Source of the DNA: Sphagnum compactum
Taxonomy: Eukaryota; Bryophyta; Sphagnopsida; Sphagnales
Assembly: GCA_965153455.1 (NCBI GenBank)
Contig: OZ234493.1
Span: 2,604,001 to 2,668,000 of the forward strand
Direction of reading: 5' to 3'
Length of the DNA stretch: 64,000 nt
Shown in pieces: positions 49,901 through 61,735 of this stretch. The notes under the pieces were generated by a model, which was not told the origin of the DNA, did no database searches, and was given only the letters and a program-made list of their open reading frames with translations. The translations under genes were made by a program, and so were the position numbers. Position 1 is the first letter of the stretch. Each line of letters opens with the position of its first letter.

Positions 49901-50173
49901 CGACCCCTCCACACTGGGTGGCGCACTCCCACTCCGTTGCGGTACACCCTTCTCACTAAATTCGAACCGCGTGTGTCTGTTGAGCAACAAACCCAACTCC
50001 TCTGCTCCATCTTGAGTCGGCAACAAAGAGCTATGATGAGCTCCAACACCACCACCAACACCACCACTACCCAAAACGGCAGTTCCCCGTGGACCATCCC
50101 CGAGAGAAACTCCACCAATGCCCCCTCTCATTCCCCCACCTGATAACATTCTCACCGGGCTCTCTGTCGCCAT
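43945..50173 (-). CDS. PUM: Pumilio/PUF-family RNA-binding protein
   Basis: Ten coding exons on the minus strand: 50,173-49,403; 49,093-48,434; 47,654-46,582; 46,418-46,277; 46,092-45,985; 45,749-45,537; 45,255-45,145; 44,729-44,535; 44,260-44,086; 43,988-43,945. All borders are GT-AG and phases agree, giving 1,163 residues. PUF proteins bind UGUANAUA-like elements in 3' UTRs in the cytoplasm and promote mRNA decay or repression. The N-terminal half has plant PUM features (MATESPVRM start, [47 protein letters not shown] in pieces), two poly-Gln tracts and Ala-rich segments. The PUM domain (about 815-1,155) has eight repeats with code residues SxxRQ ([10 protein letters not shown]), NY-Q, CR-Q, NH-Q, CR-Q, NY-Q, SN-E and NY-Q, the canonical pattern. 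The MATESP start was chosen over an in-frame ATG 25 codons upstream because it matches plant relatives. Confidence 0.95.
47574..47612 (-). repeat. Poly-Gln-encoding CAG/CAA repeat, Pumilio exon 3
   Basis: Thirteen consecutive Gln codons, mixed CAG and CAA, near the start of exon 3. Confidence 0.9.
48470..48545 (-). repeat. Poly-Gln-encoding CAG/CAA repeat, Pumilio exon 2
   Basis: Runs of 5 and 12 Gln codons separated by Arg, with further LQQQQ upstream, near the 3' end of exon 2. The two Gln tracts flank the 779-bp intron 2. Confidence 0.85.
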
Positions 50174-50830
50174 GTTTTTCTCGCTCTCCTTCACCTCCAC
50201 CACCGCAACCAGCTTCCAAAAGCATCTAAGCTTTACGCATTGCCCCACATATCCCTTTTCCTCTTTCCTTTTTTTTTTTTTTTTTTCCCCCTCCTAATCT
50301 TCCACTTTCTCCTCTTGCTCCTCTTCCTCTCACTCCTCCGCTGCTGCACCCAAAACCCCAGCGTTCGTCTGTCCAACGAAGCTATCCCACTTTTGTTGCA
50401 GCAACCCAGCCAAGGCCACACCCCCCACAAAGGTTGTGACCTCTGCAGCTTTGCTGCAAAACAAGGAATAGGGAAAAAGAGGCAAACCCCACACACACCA
50501 ACGAGGAGAAAAGAGGCAGGAGAGGCAGGGAAAGGGAGCGCAGCACAGGGGCTGCCGCTGCTGGCGATGGCGGGTTGCGGAAAGCAGCGCTGCTTGTCAC
50601 TGCGGGGCCTCGCGAAGTGGATCATGACCGTCGGATCCTGGATTCATCGGCTCCGATTCGTTTAGGCGCAAGCCCTCAGGCAGCGGAAAACAGTGTTTTG
50701 GGTGCACGCTCTCTGTTAGGGCACTCGACGTTCGTGCGCCGTACGATGACCCCGCACTATGATTCGGAGCTGTCCGATTTCGCATTGGCGCTTTGTGGGC
50801 CTCTTTACTTACGTGGGTAAGTGCTTTACT
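50174..50830 (-). promoter_or_regulatory. Leader and promoter region of the Pumilio gene
   Basis: A strong purine/pyrimidine tract (T17 run at 50,270-50,286 and CTCCTCTTCC to 50,345; GA-rich on the coding strand) is followed by GC-rich sequence up to about 50,820, where AT-rich DNA resumes. The sharp composition change suggests the promoter lies around 50.6-50.8 kb. No TATA box was identified with confidence. Confidence 0.45.
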
Positions 50831-51156
50831 TAATTAAGTTACTTAAATTTATACTTTCACTTGCATTTCTAGTCATTGACTTCCTTTTTTTGTTTTTTTT
50901 TTTTGGTTTTTTGGGGTTGGTTTGGGGAATTTCAATTTTCACTCCTTTCACCAAGTAATGGAGTGGTTTTGTTGGCATAAGAGAAATACCATCTGTAGAG
51001 CATAGACACCTTTGACACATGTTTGTTGAATGACTAATTAATTTTGAAGATTCCATGTTGGAAAATAAAATATTTTTGAATATTTCAAAAGAATTTTTAT
51101 TTTTCTTTATAAAATCTCTTTGCTTTTAAAAAAAATTGAAAATTTCAACATTTTTA

Positions 51157-51162
<6 letters not shown>

Positions 51163-51195
<33 letters not shown>
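51163..51195. repeat. (TA)n microsatellite
   Basis: About 16 uninterrupted TA units. Confidence 0.95.
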
Positions 51196-51198
<3 letters not shown>

Positions 51199-52254
51199 TA
51201 ATCGGTGTGGAAGCTACCAAGGTACTATGATATCCCATTTTTATTACGTTAAATTGTGAAATTTAACATCTATGTAAGAAGAGTCAACACTAGGTAGTAA
51301 TCAGTTGTAACTTTCTTGACTTTCTCTTTCTTTTTCCTCTCAAAATGGAGAGAAAAAAGTTAGTAGGTATGTAAATGGAGGGCTCTCTTTGTTTTCCCCC
51401 AAAATGAGCAAAAAAAATTTTAAGCTTTTTTGTGGGGTCCCCTCCCCTTTTATTTTGCCAATAGGGAAAACCAAACTAGTTGTGAGTAGTGGGAAGAAAT
51501 GTGATGACACAATACTCTTTTGTATAGGAGCCAATTAAACAAATGAAAAAAATGCACTTAGTACAGACTCTCTCCATTTTCAGCCTATTATTATACTCAT
51601 CCAATTAGCCTTACTTTGTGTATGGGAATGGTGGTTACCTATTTGTATAGAGCCCAACTTTGAACAAGGTAAGGAGGTATGTTAGTCAAAAGGTGAAGAG
51701 GCCCTTATATTTATCATTGACCCATACATAGTCATGTAGACAGAGGAATCTACAAGTGCCTCTCCTAATTTGAGGGTTGTAGCACCAGAGGGCCATAACC
51801 TCAGGTTTGGGCTCAAATTTAAGGGGACACCAACAAGAGCCACAAGGGTGAACAAGCACTCAAACTGGTACCTTCTTCACCTTCTGCATTCACACCTAAT
51901 GTTAAGTCAGTGTTAAGTGAAAATCTAGGTGGCATCTTAGGTGGTACTACCCAATGTTAAATGGGTGATTATTTAATATTAAGTGAATGTTAACTTAACA
52001 CAAAATCTTCGTGGTAAATAGGTTTAGGTTCTAATTGACTAGCTTGGTGTTAGGGGACTTAATATTAGAGTCCTTAACATCAAATGTGAATGCACCTTAA
52101 ATAGTGGCCAAATTAAACCCAAGAAATGTTGGATTGGGACTCAGAGTTGAAAATTGACCAGCATCCCATTGCCTAGGGTCAGTTTCCACATTGACAAAAT
52201 GAATCCTTTTTTTTTTTCCAAAAAATGAATTCGTTTCTCAAATTTTCAATTATA

Positions 52255-52345
52255 TACTTTTTCATCATCTACTATAATATTGTGATATGAGTAATGAAAT
52301 TATTCAGAGTGTAGCCCATGATAATTATGATGATTTTCAACATTT
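52255..52345 (+). repeat. Dispersed repeat, copy B
   Basis: Partner of 172-256. Confidence 0.5.
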
Positions 52346-54099
52346 CAACTTCATATTTGCACAAAAAAATTTCATTTCACTATTTTAAGGATTATTTAAT
52401 GACGAAACTGACCTTAGGGTAAGGTAGTCTAGACTGGAGGGACCAAAAAATGATGAAGATTCAATATGACTTGTTTGGTAGTTTTTCACAAAGTTCAAAA
52501 TTATGACAGCTTTGCTCTTCATTCCCATGAAGAAAAGACTGGAATATCCAAAGCCCACTTTCAATGGGCTTTATATCAGCTCTCACCTTTATGGAAAACA
52601 ATTGAAAAAACATATCCCACTCATTTTTTGTTGCCCCTTTTGGAGAGAGAGCGTTCTTTCTTCAATTTTTTTTATTTTGCAAAAGTGAGTGACAATTATT
52701 TGCTGAAAAAACAAATCTTTCTCCTGCAAAAACCCTTTTCTCCCAAGTTTTTTCTCAAAATGTTTTGGACTCAAGCTAGTGAAAATTCACCTTGAAACAT
52801 ATCACTACTTTTGAGCACATGAAAACAACATCTTGCTTTTGGGAGTGTAGCAGAGCCAAAGGCGCACGGGAGTGGGCCATGACCTTCATCCATCAACTCA
52901 AATTCCTGGGATTCATTGACAGGCAATGGAAGAGACTAAGCACTTGAGTTTGGCAATTTTATGGTGCTTGCACTAAATCATATGTGCCAGGGATGGTAGG
53001 AAAGTTAGATGGACTTACCAAGTACTTAGGAATTGGAGCGCCCTTGAGTAGCGTCTCTAGTTGTTGCCATGTCTAAGGTTTTGGTTTGGTCCCAGTTCTC
53101 CTATTTGTGTTCCTCCCTTTTTACAATGGATTATGTCCATTTGTTCCACAAAAAAAACAACAATCATAACATATTGCAATAAATGGGATTTCTCTTTTGC
53201 CCAAAGGAACAAAAGTAGGAAAACTGTACAAAGCACACATGGAAATAGTAAGCATAACTTTTTGGACTATATTTTCCACCCCTTTTGAGTTCCAACTCAG
53301 TATTAGAACAAGTCTTGTCTTTGCTTTGACTGCAACCCCTTAATTCTAATGACCAAAGCTTCTTCTTTTTCAGGTATGGATTTTTTTTCCTTATTTTTTC
53401 CCCAAAAATCCACCAAAGAAAGATGACAACTTGAGGATCTAAATTCACTACTATAATCTCTAATTTAATTGGCTAAATTTTTTAGTAAAAGAAAACCCAA
53501 TATGAATAACCCTTAAAAAAAACCATCCAATCATTTTGAATAAGTTGATTTAAACATGATTGTTGTAAATAGGGTGAATTTTTACTAATAAAGTAATGGA
53601 CCATTTGTGTCATCATTCTAGCAAAAGGGGTGGTCATTTTGACTAATAAACTAAGGTGGTCATTTCGACTAATAGATTGATCATTTTGATTGTCAATTTT
53701 TTGTTCAAATAAAATTAGTTATTTTTAATTATTTTCAAGTATATATTAATTTGTGATAAGTAGGTAGTTGTGTATAAATAAGTTTTAAAAAGGCTAGTAG
53801 ACATGTTGGTAGGTGGTAGCCTAGCATAACCTAATTAAACATAACTTAACTTATTTTAGCTTACTTAACCTAGCCCCTTGGCCATGCACATGAGTTGTAA
53901 TTATTAAAAATTCAACCCCTCACCTACACAATAATAAACCAAGTTTTTGCCAATGGATCACATTTTCATATGATAACAATTTTTGTCAAAAAAAAAATTC
54001 CACGTCTTGTCCCTTGATTACACTAAGTTCATGTAACTAAGTAAAAAGGTAAAGCAACTACAACTATGTAATTAGAGGTATATAGACTAATGTTGTGCA

Positions 54100-54290
54100 T
54101 GTAAATGTCAATAGCCGTATATACAGCATGTAATCCAGTGTAAATAAATCATTTACACTTACATTTATCCTGTTATAATGTATATATATTTTTTCTTACA
54201 TTTACACGAAGCCATTGTAAATATTTGTCACATACACTTACATGGCCCTATGTAAATGTTTTGGGAGTTGTAAGTGTAAATATTAGAATT
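54100..54290 (+). repeat. Dispersed GTGTAAAT/ATTTACAC repeat, copy 2
   Basis: Partner of 28,780-28,960. Confidence 0.55.
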
Positions 54291-54771
54291 ATTTGTAAAG
54301 TCACCTTGTCTTAAAGCCTCTTTTTGTGAAAAAATGATGTTTAGTATTTTCCTACTTGAACATATTTTAATGTTGCCAAATTTTGCTAAATAGTCTTATG
54401 GATGATTGCCACTTGAGCAACATCAGAAATTATTTTTAAAAACATTTGGGTTGGAAATTTCATTTTCAACCAAAACTTGATAAAGGTTTGCAATGAAATG
54501 TCTTTCCAAATATTTTTCAAAAAATTGCAAAAAATTGCTAAACAAAATTAATGCCATGTACTAAATTTGGTTTTTGTGGCTCAATTGTCATGCTGCATCA
54601 TATTTTTGTAAGTATGCCAATAATCCACATGTAAGTTTAAATTTTTTTACTACAATTCAGAATCATTCGCAATTATTGTCCCGTCAATTTGATAGATCAT
54701 TAATATTGGAAGTTACGAATTGTTTTGATTATTATCACAAAAGACATAAATTTTTTAAATAATGAACAAGG

Positions 54772-54819
54772 ATGCCCATTTTTGGGACTTGCAACAACAC
54801 TAGTCCCAAAAATGGGCAT
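54772..54819. repeat. Perfect 18-bp inverted repeat (hairpin)
   Basis: ATGCCCATTTTTGGGACT at 54,772-54,789 and its exact reverse complement at 54,802-54,819, with a 12-nt spacer (TGCAACAACACT). Confidence 0.95.
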
Positions 54820-56219
54820 TCATTTATTGAAGGTTCTATTTTGTGTCCACACCTTCTTACCCAATATAAATTTTAAAACCATGAAAAGCCCCCAAATAAC
54901 ATATCACAATTTGACTTATACATTAATATGGATTTTTTTTTAAGTAATGAAATTCCCATTTATCTCCTACCAAAGTTATAAGCTCATTCAAATCAATAAG
55001 TAAGGATGCTGTTCCTTTATTTTGGTTTTGGAAACAAATGGATGAAATCCATTGTAAAGAAAATAGAACAAGTATATGGGGGTATGGCAAAGGCACCCCA
55101 TCTAGAAAGGATGCACATTATTTGCAATCCAAAAACTGAACATTGTTTTTTGGGTATTATTGGTCTAAAAATTTAGAATCATTCACAATTAATGTCCCCA
55201 CTAAACTAGCAAGATTTTGTTTGGAGGTTGCAAATCATTTTATCGTTGGCACATAAAGGTAAAATCATTTTGCTACATAGGACAATGTGTCAAACCATTA
55301 TAAGTTAATAACACCAAAATTATGAAATATGTCAATATTTAAAAGCATTGATTTCTTATTCACAATTTTTTTCAAAAGGGTGAAATATAGGTGTTTTTGG
55401 GCTTTTAAGTCACCAAAGTTTGACAATATTTTCACAAATATTTTAAAATATCTCCAATTTCTACATTAAGTTATGGTAGGTTGTCAAAAATATAAAAGAA
55501 ATCTATAAAATTTTTAATTTTAATTATTATAATTGCCATATTTGCAAAATTTTGGCTAAGGTGGCAATCATCTTAGGAATGATTGCCACCTTAGCTACAT
55601 GACAAAATTGAGAAAATAATTGCCACTCAAATGTAACATTAGTGGATGGCATATATATGTCGACCTCTTATAGTCTTTCACAAAAGTTATTATGCACCAT
55701 ATCCTCTGACATTCAAGGTTTTCCTTGTTTCAATTACAAAACCAGCCATTACATGGTCACTAGATTAGTGGAGCGATTAGGTAGATGGTTGGTGGATTAG
55801 TAGAGTGATTAACCATTAGCCATCCTAGTGTGTAGTCTTTGGTACTTGGATGTTTTCAGATCTTCCCACTAATATTTGCATTCTACTGTTTACAATCATG
55901 TTTAGGTCTTCTTAGCATTGGTGCATTAGTCTCTACTTAACATTGCATTATGTTCCTATGTTTTATCATTTGGCCAAGTGATAATAGTACTTGGATTTCA
56001 TGGCCACATTCAAACAATGGAATTGTAGTTGTCCTTGAACACCATATTTGCATGTTTAGCAACTTCATGCCTTCTAGTTGTTATGGTCATGAAGGAAGTT
56101 GACAATAATTCTGCTCATTTCCAAAAACCACACCAAACACCAATAGGTCTTGAATGGAGAGTTGAAGCTGTCATGTATAGGGTGTGAGGTAAAAGGGTCC
56201 CCAATGCATCACAACATTT

Positions 56220-59200
56220 GACATTACACTTGATAGAGTGAATTTTATCAGTCAAGACCATGATGTAGTTAAGGTCAAAATAAAGTTTCAAAATTCCTTG
56301 GTTGTTAATACTCTGAATGATTTATCTTGAGATGACGATGTTATTGAACTTCACTCAATGACACCCATTTTTGGAAATGACATTATTGAACTTCCATTGA
56401 TGATGCCCATTTCCAAAGATGATCCATTTGTGAGCACCAAGTCGAAGATATTGACACCCACGCATGAACTAACTTGCAATGTACTGATCAAATACTAAGG
56501 ACCCATTGTAGTATTGTAGAGCTTCTCAAATCTTTTGGCAAGTCTTGTCGATGCAAGAGTGAGTTACACACTCTAAACTATCATACCATAAATATACAAA
56601 GTGTGAATTGAACTTGCTTCTTGATGGGACAATAATGTCTGACCCACCACCAAAATCTACCATTAAGTAATTTGTTGGCCAAATGTTAGGAGGTGGTCAA
56701 ATGCATCATGGAATGGACAAGAAGAATGATGGACACGCTTGGACCATCACAAAGACAACCAACGTAAAGAATGACCTTGACCTTGTCTTTAGGTGGTCAC
56801 ATTGCCTTGGTCACTTGCAATGCAAACATCTAGATTATCGTCAATTCCTTCATTTGGGTTCTTTGAACAAGACTGAGTGGGATGGTTTCTTTATTTCACA
56901 ATTCCCTTTGGGAGTTGGCCCCCCTTCAAAATCCACCTTGGCATGTAGTTATTGCAAGAGAACTCTTGTGTGTGTAAATACATGTGATGCTCGCATCTAT
57001 TATGTCCTTCCAAGAAACAAGGACACCATTCAAGCTTGCATCCATATAGGCACCCATGTCCATCCTATGGGAAAAGGGACTTGCAAGGAGAGTTTTTTAA
57101 TTGTTAAACAGTTGATAGGGATGGAAGTGATGCGAATGCCCAACGCTAAAAATTTGGTAATTCAAATAACAACTAAAGCCTAGCAAAAAGTTTCTCAAAA
57201 CCCACCTTTTGGCGGATGACAACAAGGCTACTATCATGTTGTTCAATGTTGAGTTCAATAACGTGTTCGACAAGATTTCTATGCTAAGTTCACCCAACAT
57301 TCGTCACACCATCAAGAATTTCAATAATGTTACAAAAGGGAATGGCTATATTGATAGCATCCTTGAATTGAAAAGGAGGCTACGCTATGATTACATCCAA
57401 AATAGTGTTTTCCTTGATCAAGGTGCTCCCAAGGTGTACCTTTTCAAAATGTCTACACATTGGCCTACAAGTGGTGTTGATATTGTAATGCACATGCAAC
57501 TAGGAGGAGACTTTGAGAATGTGTGGACCATGTTTGATCATGTCAAACGTGTTCAAGGCTGGACTACCATGGGTTGTCATGTTTATGACATGACATATTG
57601 CAAGGTATTGATTATAGCTATATGTGACATGCAATCTAATGATGTTGATTCACAAGTCCTCATGTGGTCTTCCCTTACAAGACTTGTCAATAAAGTAGGC
57701 ATAATAGAAAATGTCAACTTCAAAGGCTTCATGGCGAATAATGTTCAAACAAATTTCAATGCAATAAGGAGGATGTTTGGTTTTGGGGACCCTACAATAC
57801 CCATGGTTGGTAGAGAACGCATATGTCTCATGCATTGGGTGTAGTCCATGGAGATGCACACAAGACATTTTATTAAACTTGATTTTCTAAAAGAGCACAA
57901 AAGGCTTTGTCATCAATATAGAAAATGCAAACTTACGAGGAAGTGCAAGAAATGTATGCCACCATTCAAACATGGTGGTACTCAAGTGGAGCAATAGGTG
58001 AAGAAAACATTCAAGAATTGAGTGATTAGTTGGGATTTTGGCACTTTTGAATGCATCAAATCAATGTTGTGGAAAATTCCTTATATTTATATATATGGAA
58101 TGAACAAAATATTTCACATTTACAGTTTGAAAATATGAAGAGCATACATCAAACATATTCAAAGACTCCCACATCTTCTTAGAGAAGGCATTGCAAGCCC
58201 AAATTATGGGCAAATTTAGAAGATGGCATGTGAAATTCCATCAAATTCGAGTGCAATGAATATAATGTATAATCATTTAAGGTGTAGGTTTTAGAGGATA
58301 TGGAAAAGATGAACATTAAGTGCAACTTATGGGAAACAAACCTATGAATGCACTAAACACAAATGCAACACAAAGGGGAGAAGCCAATGAACAACATCAA
58401 AATGCAACTGAACTAATTGTGTAAAGAGACCTAGCTGCACTCTCAACCACTCATCAAGTAACCCCACACACATCAACCTAACCATGGGCAATGAATGTTC
58501 ATCATGATGACAATCATGAACTTGTTCAACTGTTTGATGAAGTTGTTTTTGTAAGACAACCATGGCAATATGTAACCCTAAGTTATTATTTACCTAAAAT
58601 TGGTGCACCTACACCAATTGCAACATCTGCTGGTTTTCTAAACCAACCATTAATTACCAACATCAATTTGGTACCCACTAATTCGAAGGTGGAACGACTT
58701 CAACTATTCAATAGGTTGGAGCAGCTTCATCACATTGACCAGAGATCTTTTAATCATTCAGTTTCCATACCAAATTTGGAACTTGTTGAACCTTGCGCAA
58801 GACCAATGATTGTTTGGCAAGAAACCACACACCAATAAGGCACGTGGTTAGTGAGATCTACACTTGGTCAAGGTGAAAGATCACAAGTACCACACCATAG
58901 ACCAGTTTTAGGAAGAAACCAAGGTGTTGGAATTGTAACCTATGCATATTGTCAATAGGTGGGACACTTGTTCAACCACTACACCATTTGTTGATGATAG
59001 ACTAAAACATTTATTAAAGGAGGAGATGATGAATGTTCATCAACCTATTTTCTAAACATTACAACAATAACACCCAATGTGTCTATATTAAGAACTCAAG
59101 CCATGAATCCTAATATAGGTTATACAATAATACCTATTAATTAATTGGACAACCTAATCACAACCTATTACACCGATCATACAAAGTAAATTAACATGTT

Positions 59201-59565
59201 ACTTACTTCAACATACCCAATGTGGTATAATGTCATACCCCCTTTTATGCCTTTAGATCCTAGTTTATATCCAGTATACCCAACTGAAACAAAAGGATTT
59301 GATCCTTCGATCTTTAAGAATTATATAGGTCATGTACATGGGTATGTGTACCCAGTTACCTGAACAACCTATTGTACCACCAACATATACACCACATTAT
59401 GTTGGAAATCAATTTCTTATAGTGGTTCAACCAATGACCAATAGGGATAGACAACCTATTTTGCAACTAGTTGCTGCAACCGTACCAACTATAGATATGG
59501 GTAAAAAAACAATTATTGTTAACCATCCCTCGACCATGGTCTCTCCAACAACATGGAATAACTAG
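56220..59565 (+). pseudogene. Decayed DNA-transposon (MULE-like) transposase
   Basis: A protein-coding signal runs for over 3 kb on the plus strand, broken by stops and frameshifts. 56,280-56,700 is an acidic N-terminal part with in-frame stops. 56,683-57,183 is open and has CSYCKRTLVCVNTCDARIY then CIHIGTHVHP, a Cys cluster ending in HxH that resembles the FLYWCH/WRKY-GCM1-type zinc finger found in front of many Mutator-like transposases. A frameshift at about 57,185-57,208 leads to 57,209-57,844. That stretch has HWPTSGVDIVMHMQ, FDHVKRVQGWTTMGCHVYD and FKGFMANNVQTNFNAIRRMFG, which fits a DDE-type core. A TAG stop follows a TRP-Val, then more frameshifts. 58,491-59,565 encodes a Pro/Thr-rich tail with a broken zinc-knuckle-like segment (YAYCQ..GHLFNHY). 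The class is inferred from architecture; terminal repeats were not found. Confidence 0.55.
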
Positions 59566-60660
59566 AATCTACCACACTATTATGAAATACAATAAACGTA
59601 GTTATGTAAGGAATGCCATGAACATATATCTTTAGATCTCTAGTCAACCCCATTGGTTTTGTGGTTGTTTGATCTACCATCTTCAAATTATATGGTTTAG
59701 GTTTAGGCTTTGGAAGCCTCAAGTTCAGGTTTAGGTTTTGGAAGCCCCAACCTTAATCTCAACTGTTATGTGATAATAATAACTCCAGAACGTCCATCCA
59801 ACAACACATCTTCTATTGTATTCTTCCCAATATATATTTGGATAACTACCATATGATTATCTATTGTTATAACAATTGTGCCTACTTTTGGTACTGAAGA
59901 ACCAACTTGTTTATTTGTGGTCGCTTTACTTACATTGTGAATTTTCTCTAGTTTCAACTTTTGCCAAAGATATTTTTTTAGCTTTGGAGCTATTTTAAGC
60001 AACTATCTTAAGTTCAAAATATAACTTGTTTCTAGCATTTGCTTACCAATGTCTAGAAAAATCTCTTCTACTGTGATCAATTTCCCTTGTGAATGCACTA
60101 CTTTTTGAGATTTTTATGCGTCCACAGGAGTAGTAATTGGCATACTCGGCCAGGTTGTGTGCCATCCCTCCATGGATGTGGATGGCATTTTGATCTAGGT
60201 TTGTGTTTTCTAAATCTAGTGAATTGTCTCCACCATAGATTGCTTCAACCGTTCTTCTTTTTCCTAGTTAGCAACTCTTTGCTTTTCTTGGCTCTCTATC
60301 TTTGACACTTTTTTTTAGTTACTTTACTTCTTCTGGTAAAATTAACAATCACCATATTCACATCCACAATAATTGTTTATGTCTTAGTAACAAATTGAAC
60401 CTCTATTACTGTCATAGATTTCCCATGAAACATTTTTTGCATCTCAGTAAACTTTGGACAATTTGTCATTTTATGTCCATTCAAACCATAGATGTGACAT
60501 GCATATGAAAATGTATTATGTGTTTTTTGACTTGGTTGTGTCGCCTTTGTGGTTGCCACCGTGGTTTGGTGTGAGGCGACTTTCTGTCCCTCTACTCTCG
60601 GTTCTATGAGGTGACTATACTCAAAAGTACATATGCTACCGGTGAAGGAAAAGTGCAAGT
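59525..60660 (-). pseudogene. Ty3/gypsy remnant: zinc knuckle and aspartic protease
   Basis: Read on the minus strand. 60,658-60,377 carries a gag zinc knuckle, YACHIYGLNGHKMTNCPKF, a CCHC motif whose second Cys is now Tyr. 60,002-59,766 carries IGKNTIEDVLLDGRSGVIIIT, the flap-plus-D-x-G region of a retroviral-type protease with Gly replaced by Arg. 59,722-59,519 reads IYVHGIPYITTFIVFHNSVV then SYSMLLERPW, the end of the protease domain (LLGRPW in intact elements). Frames differ between pieces. No reverse transcriptase or integrase follows; the sequence meets the plus-strand transposase remnant head to head near 59,530-59,570. Confidence 0.65.
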
Positions 60661-60822
60661 GTATTTCTAAATGTTAGATTGCAGTTGTAGTTGAAACCAA
60701 GTAGCTTGCTTCCTATGCATCATTTACGATTTAGGATTGATAGACATATTTTCCAAGCCTAAGCACTCCAAATCCTAGAATTTTATGTTAAATTGTCATT
60801 CATTTAAACCAATTTTTAAGGG

Positions 60823-61190
60823 TTCAACTCCATGTCCGACTTGGCAGTAGACCTCCAATCACTTAAAATTTTATTCCTACCACATACGTTATCCAAATCT
60901 AGTTTGTTTAGGTTCATTAGAAAGTTAATTACAAGGCCAACCTTCTTACCAAATCCTAAGTTATGTAGCTAAACCAACAAAAAGTTATGCTACCAAACCC
61001 GAGAGGGTTTTATGAAAGTAGAGAGTTCAACTTGGCTGCAGACCACCAGTCACTTGAAATATTATTCCTAACATATACGTTATTTGGCTTGCCTTAGCTC
61101 ATTAGAAAGGTGCACCTTCCTACCAGATTTTAAACTTTGCAGCTAAAACAGCAAGAAGTTATGCTACCAAACCCGAGAAGGTTTGTGAAA
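60823..61190 (+). repeat. Two-copy direct repeat of about 165-196 bp
   Basis: Unit 1 (60,823-61,018) and unit 2 (61,026-61,190) both run TTCAACTY...CARTCACTTRAAAT...TACGTTAT...TCATTAGAAAG...AAGTTATGCTACCAAACCCGAGA.GGTTT. They lie 5' of the unidentified coding remnant and may be promoter repeats of an inserted element. Confidence 0.8.
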
Positions 61191-61735
61191 TTTCTGTAAG
61201 ATTTTAAGCTCCTAACACTATGCCTACTCATTTCCATTATTTCAAAACTAGTTCAAACGTCCATTCTACTCTCTTTCTTTCCACCACCTACCAAGCCTAA
61301 TCATTCTTTTCCTCCTCAAATAGGTTGTGGGAACAAATATTTTCAAGATTTGAATCGAAAATTATCCTCCGAAAAAAAAAGAACCCCAAATGATCCGAAT
61401 TCGCCCCTGTAAAGACAAGGAGAAGGAAGGAGGTGAAGGAAGATCCCAACTTGGTGGCCAATGGAAGGTTCCATTGCTTGGTGGCCTTTAGAAGGAGAAG
61501 GAGAAGCACCTTTTCACCTCTTTTCACTTTCCCCCCAACAAATTTTACTTAAACTTTCATTTTTTTCTTTGATTTTAAGCTTTTACTTTACCATGGTTCC
61601 AGGCCATTACTTACGCATTTCCCCCCATTTTTTTGACCTATAAACTACGACCGCGCATCTCGATGTCACAAGTCCTCCACACATACATTGTCGATTTGAT
61701 TTTGATTGAAGATCTTTTCTCTTTTCCTTGAAATT

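Larger units (their letters stand above)
50831..56219. other. AT-rich intergenic DNA with old repeats
   Basis: It contains a (TA)n run, copies of dispersed repeats (52,255-52,345 and 54,100-54,290), TAGGTAGGT/TAACCTA words at 53,760-53,880 and a perfect hairpin at 54,772-54,819. A 109-codon frame at 52,466-52,795 has no recognisable domain and I do not call it a gene. Confidence 0.5.

Noticed and set aside
52466-52795. 109-codon plus-strand open frame
   Set aside because: No start context, domain or splice partner; sequence lies in old repeat DNA and composition is as expected by chance.
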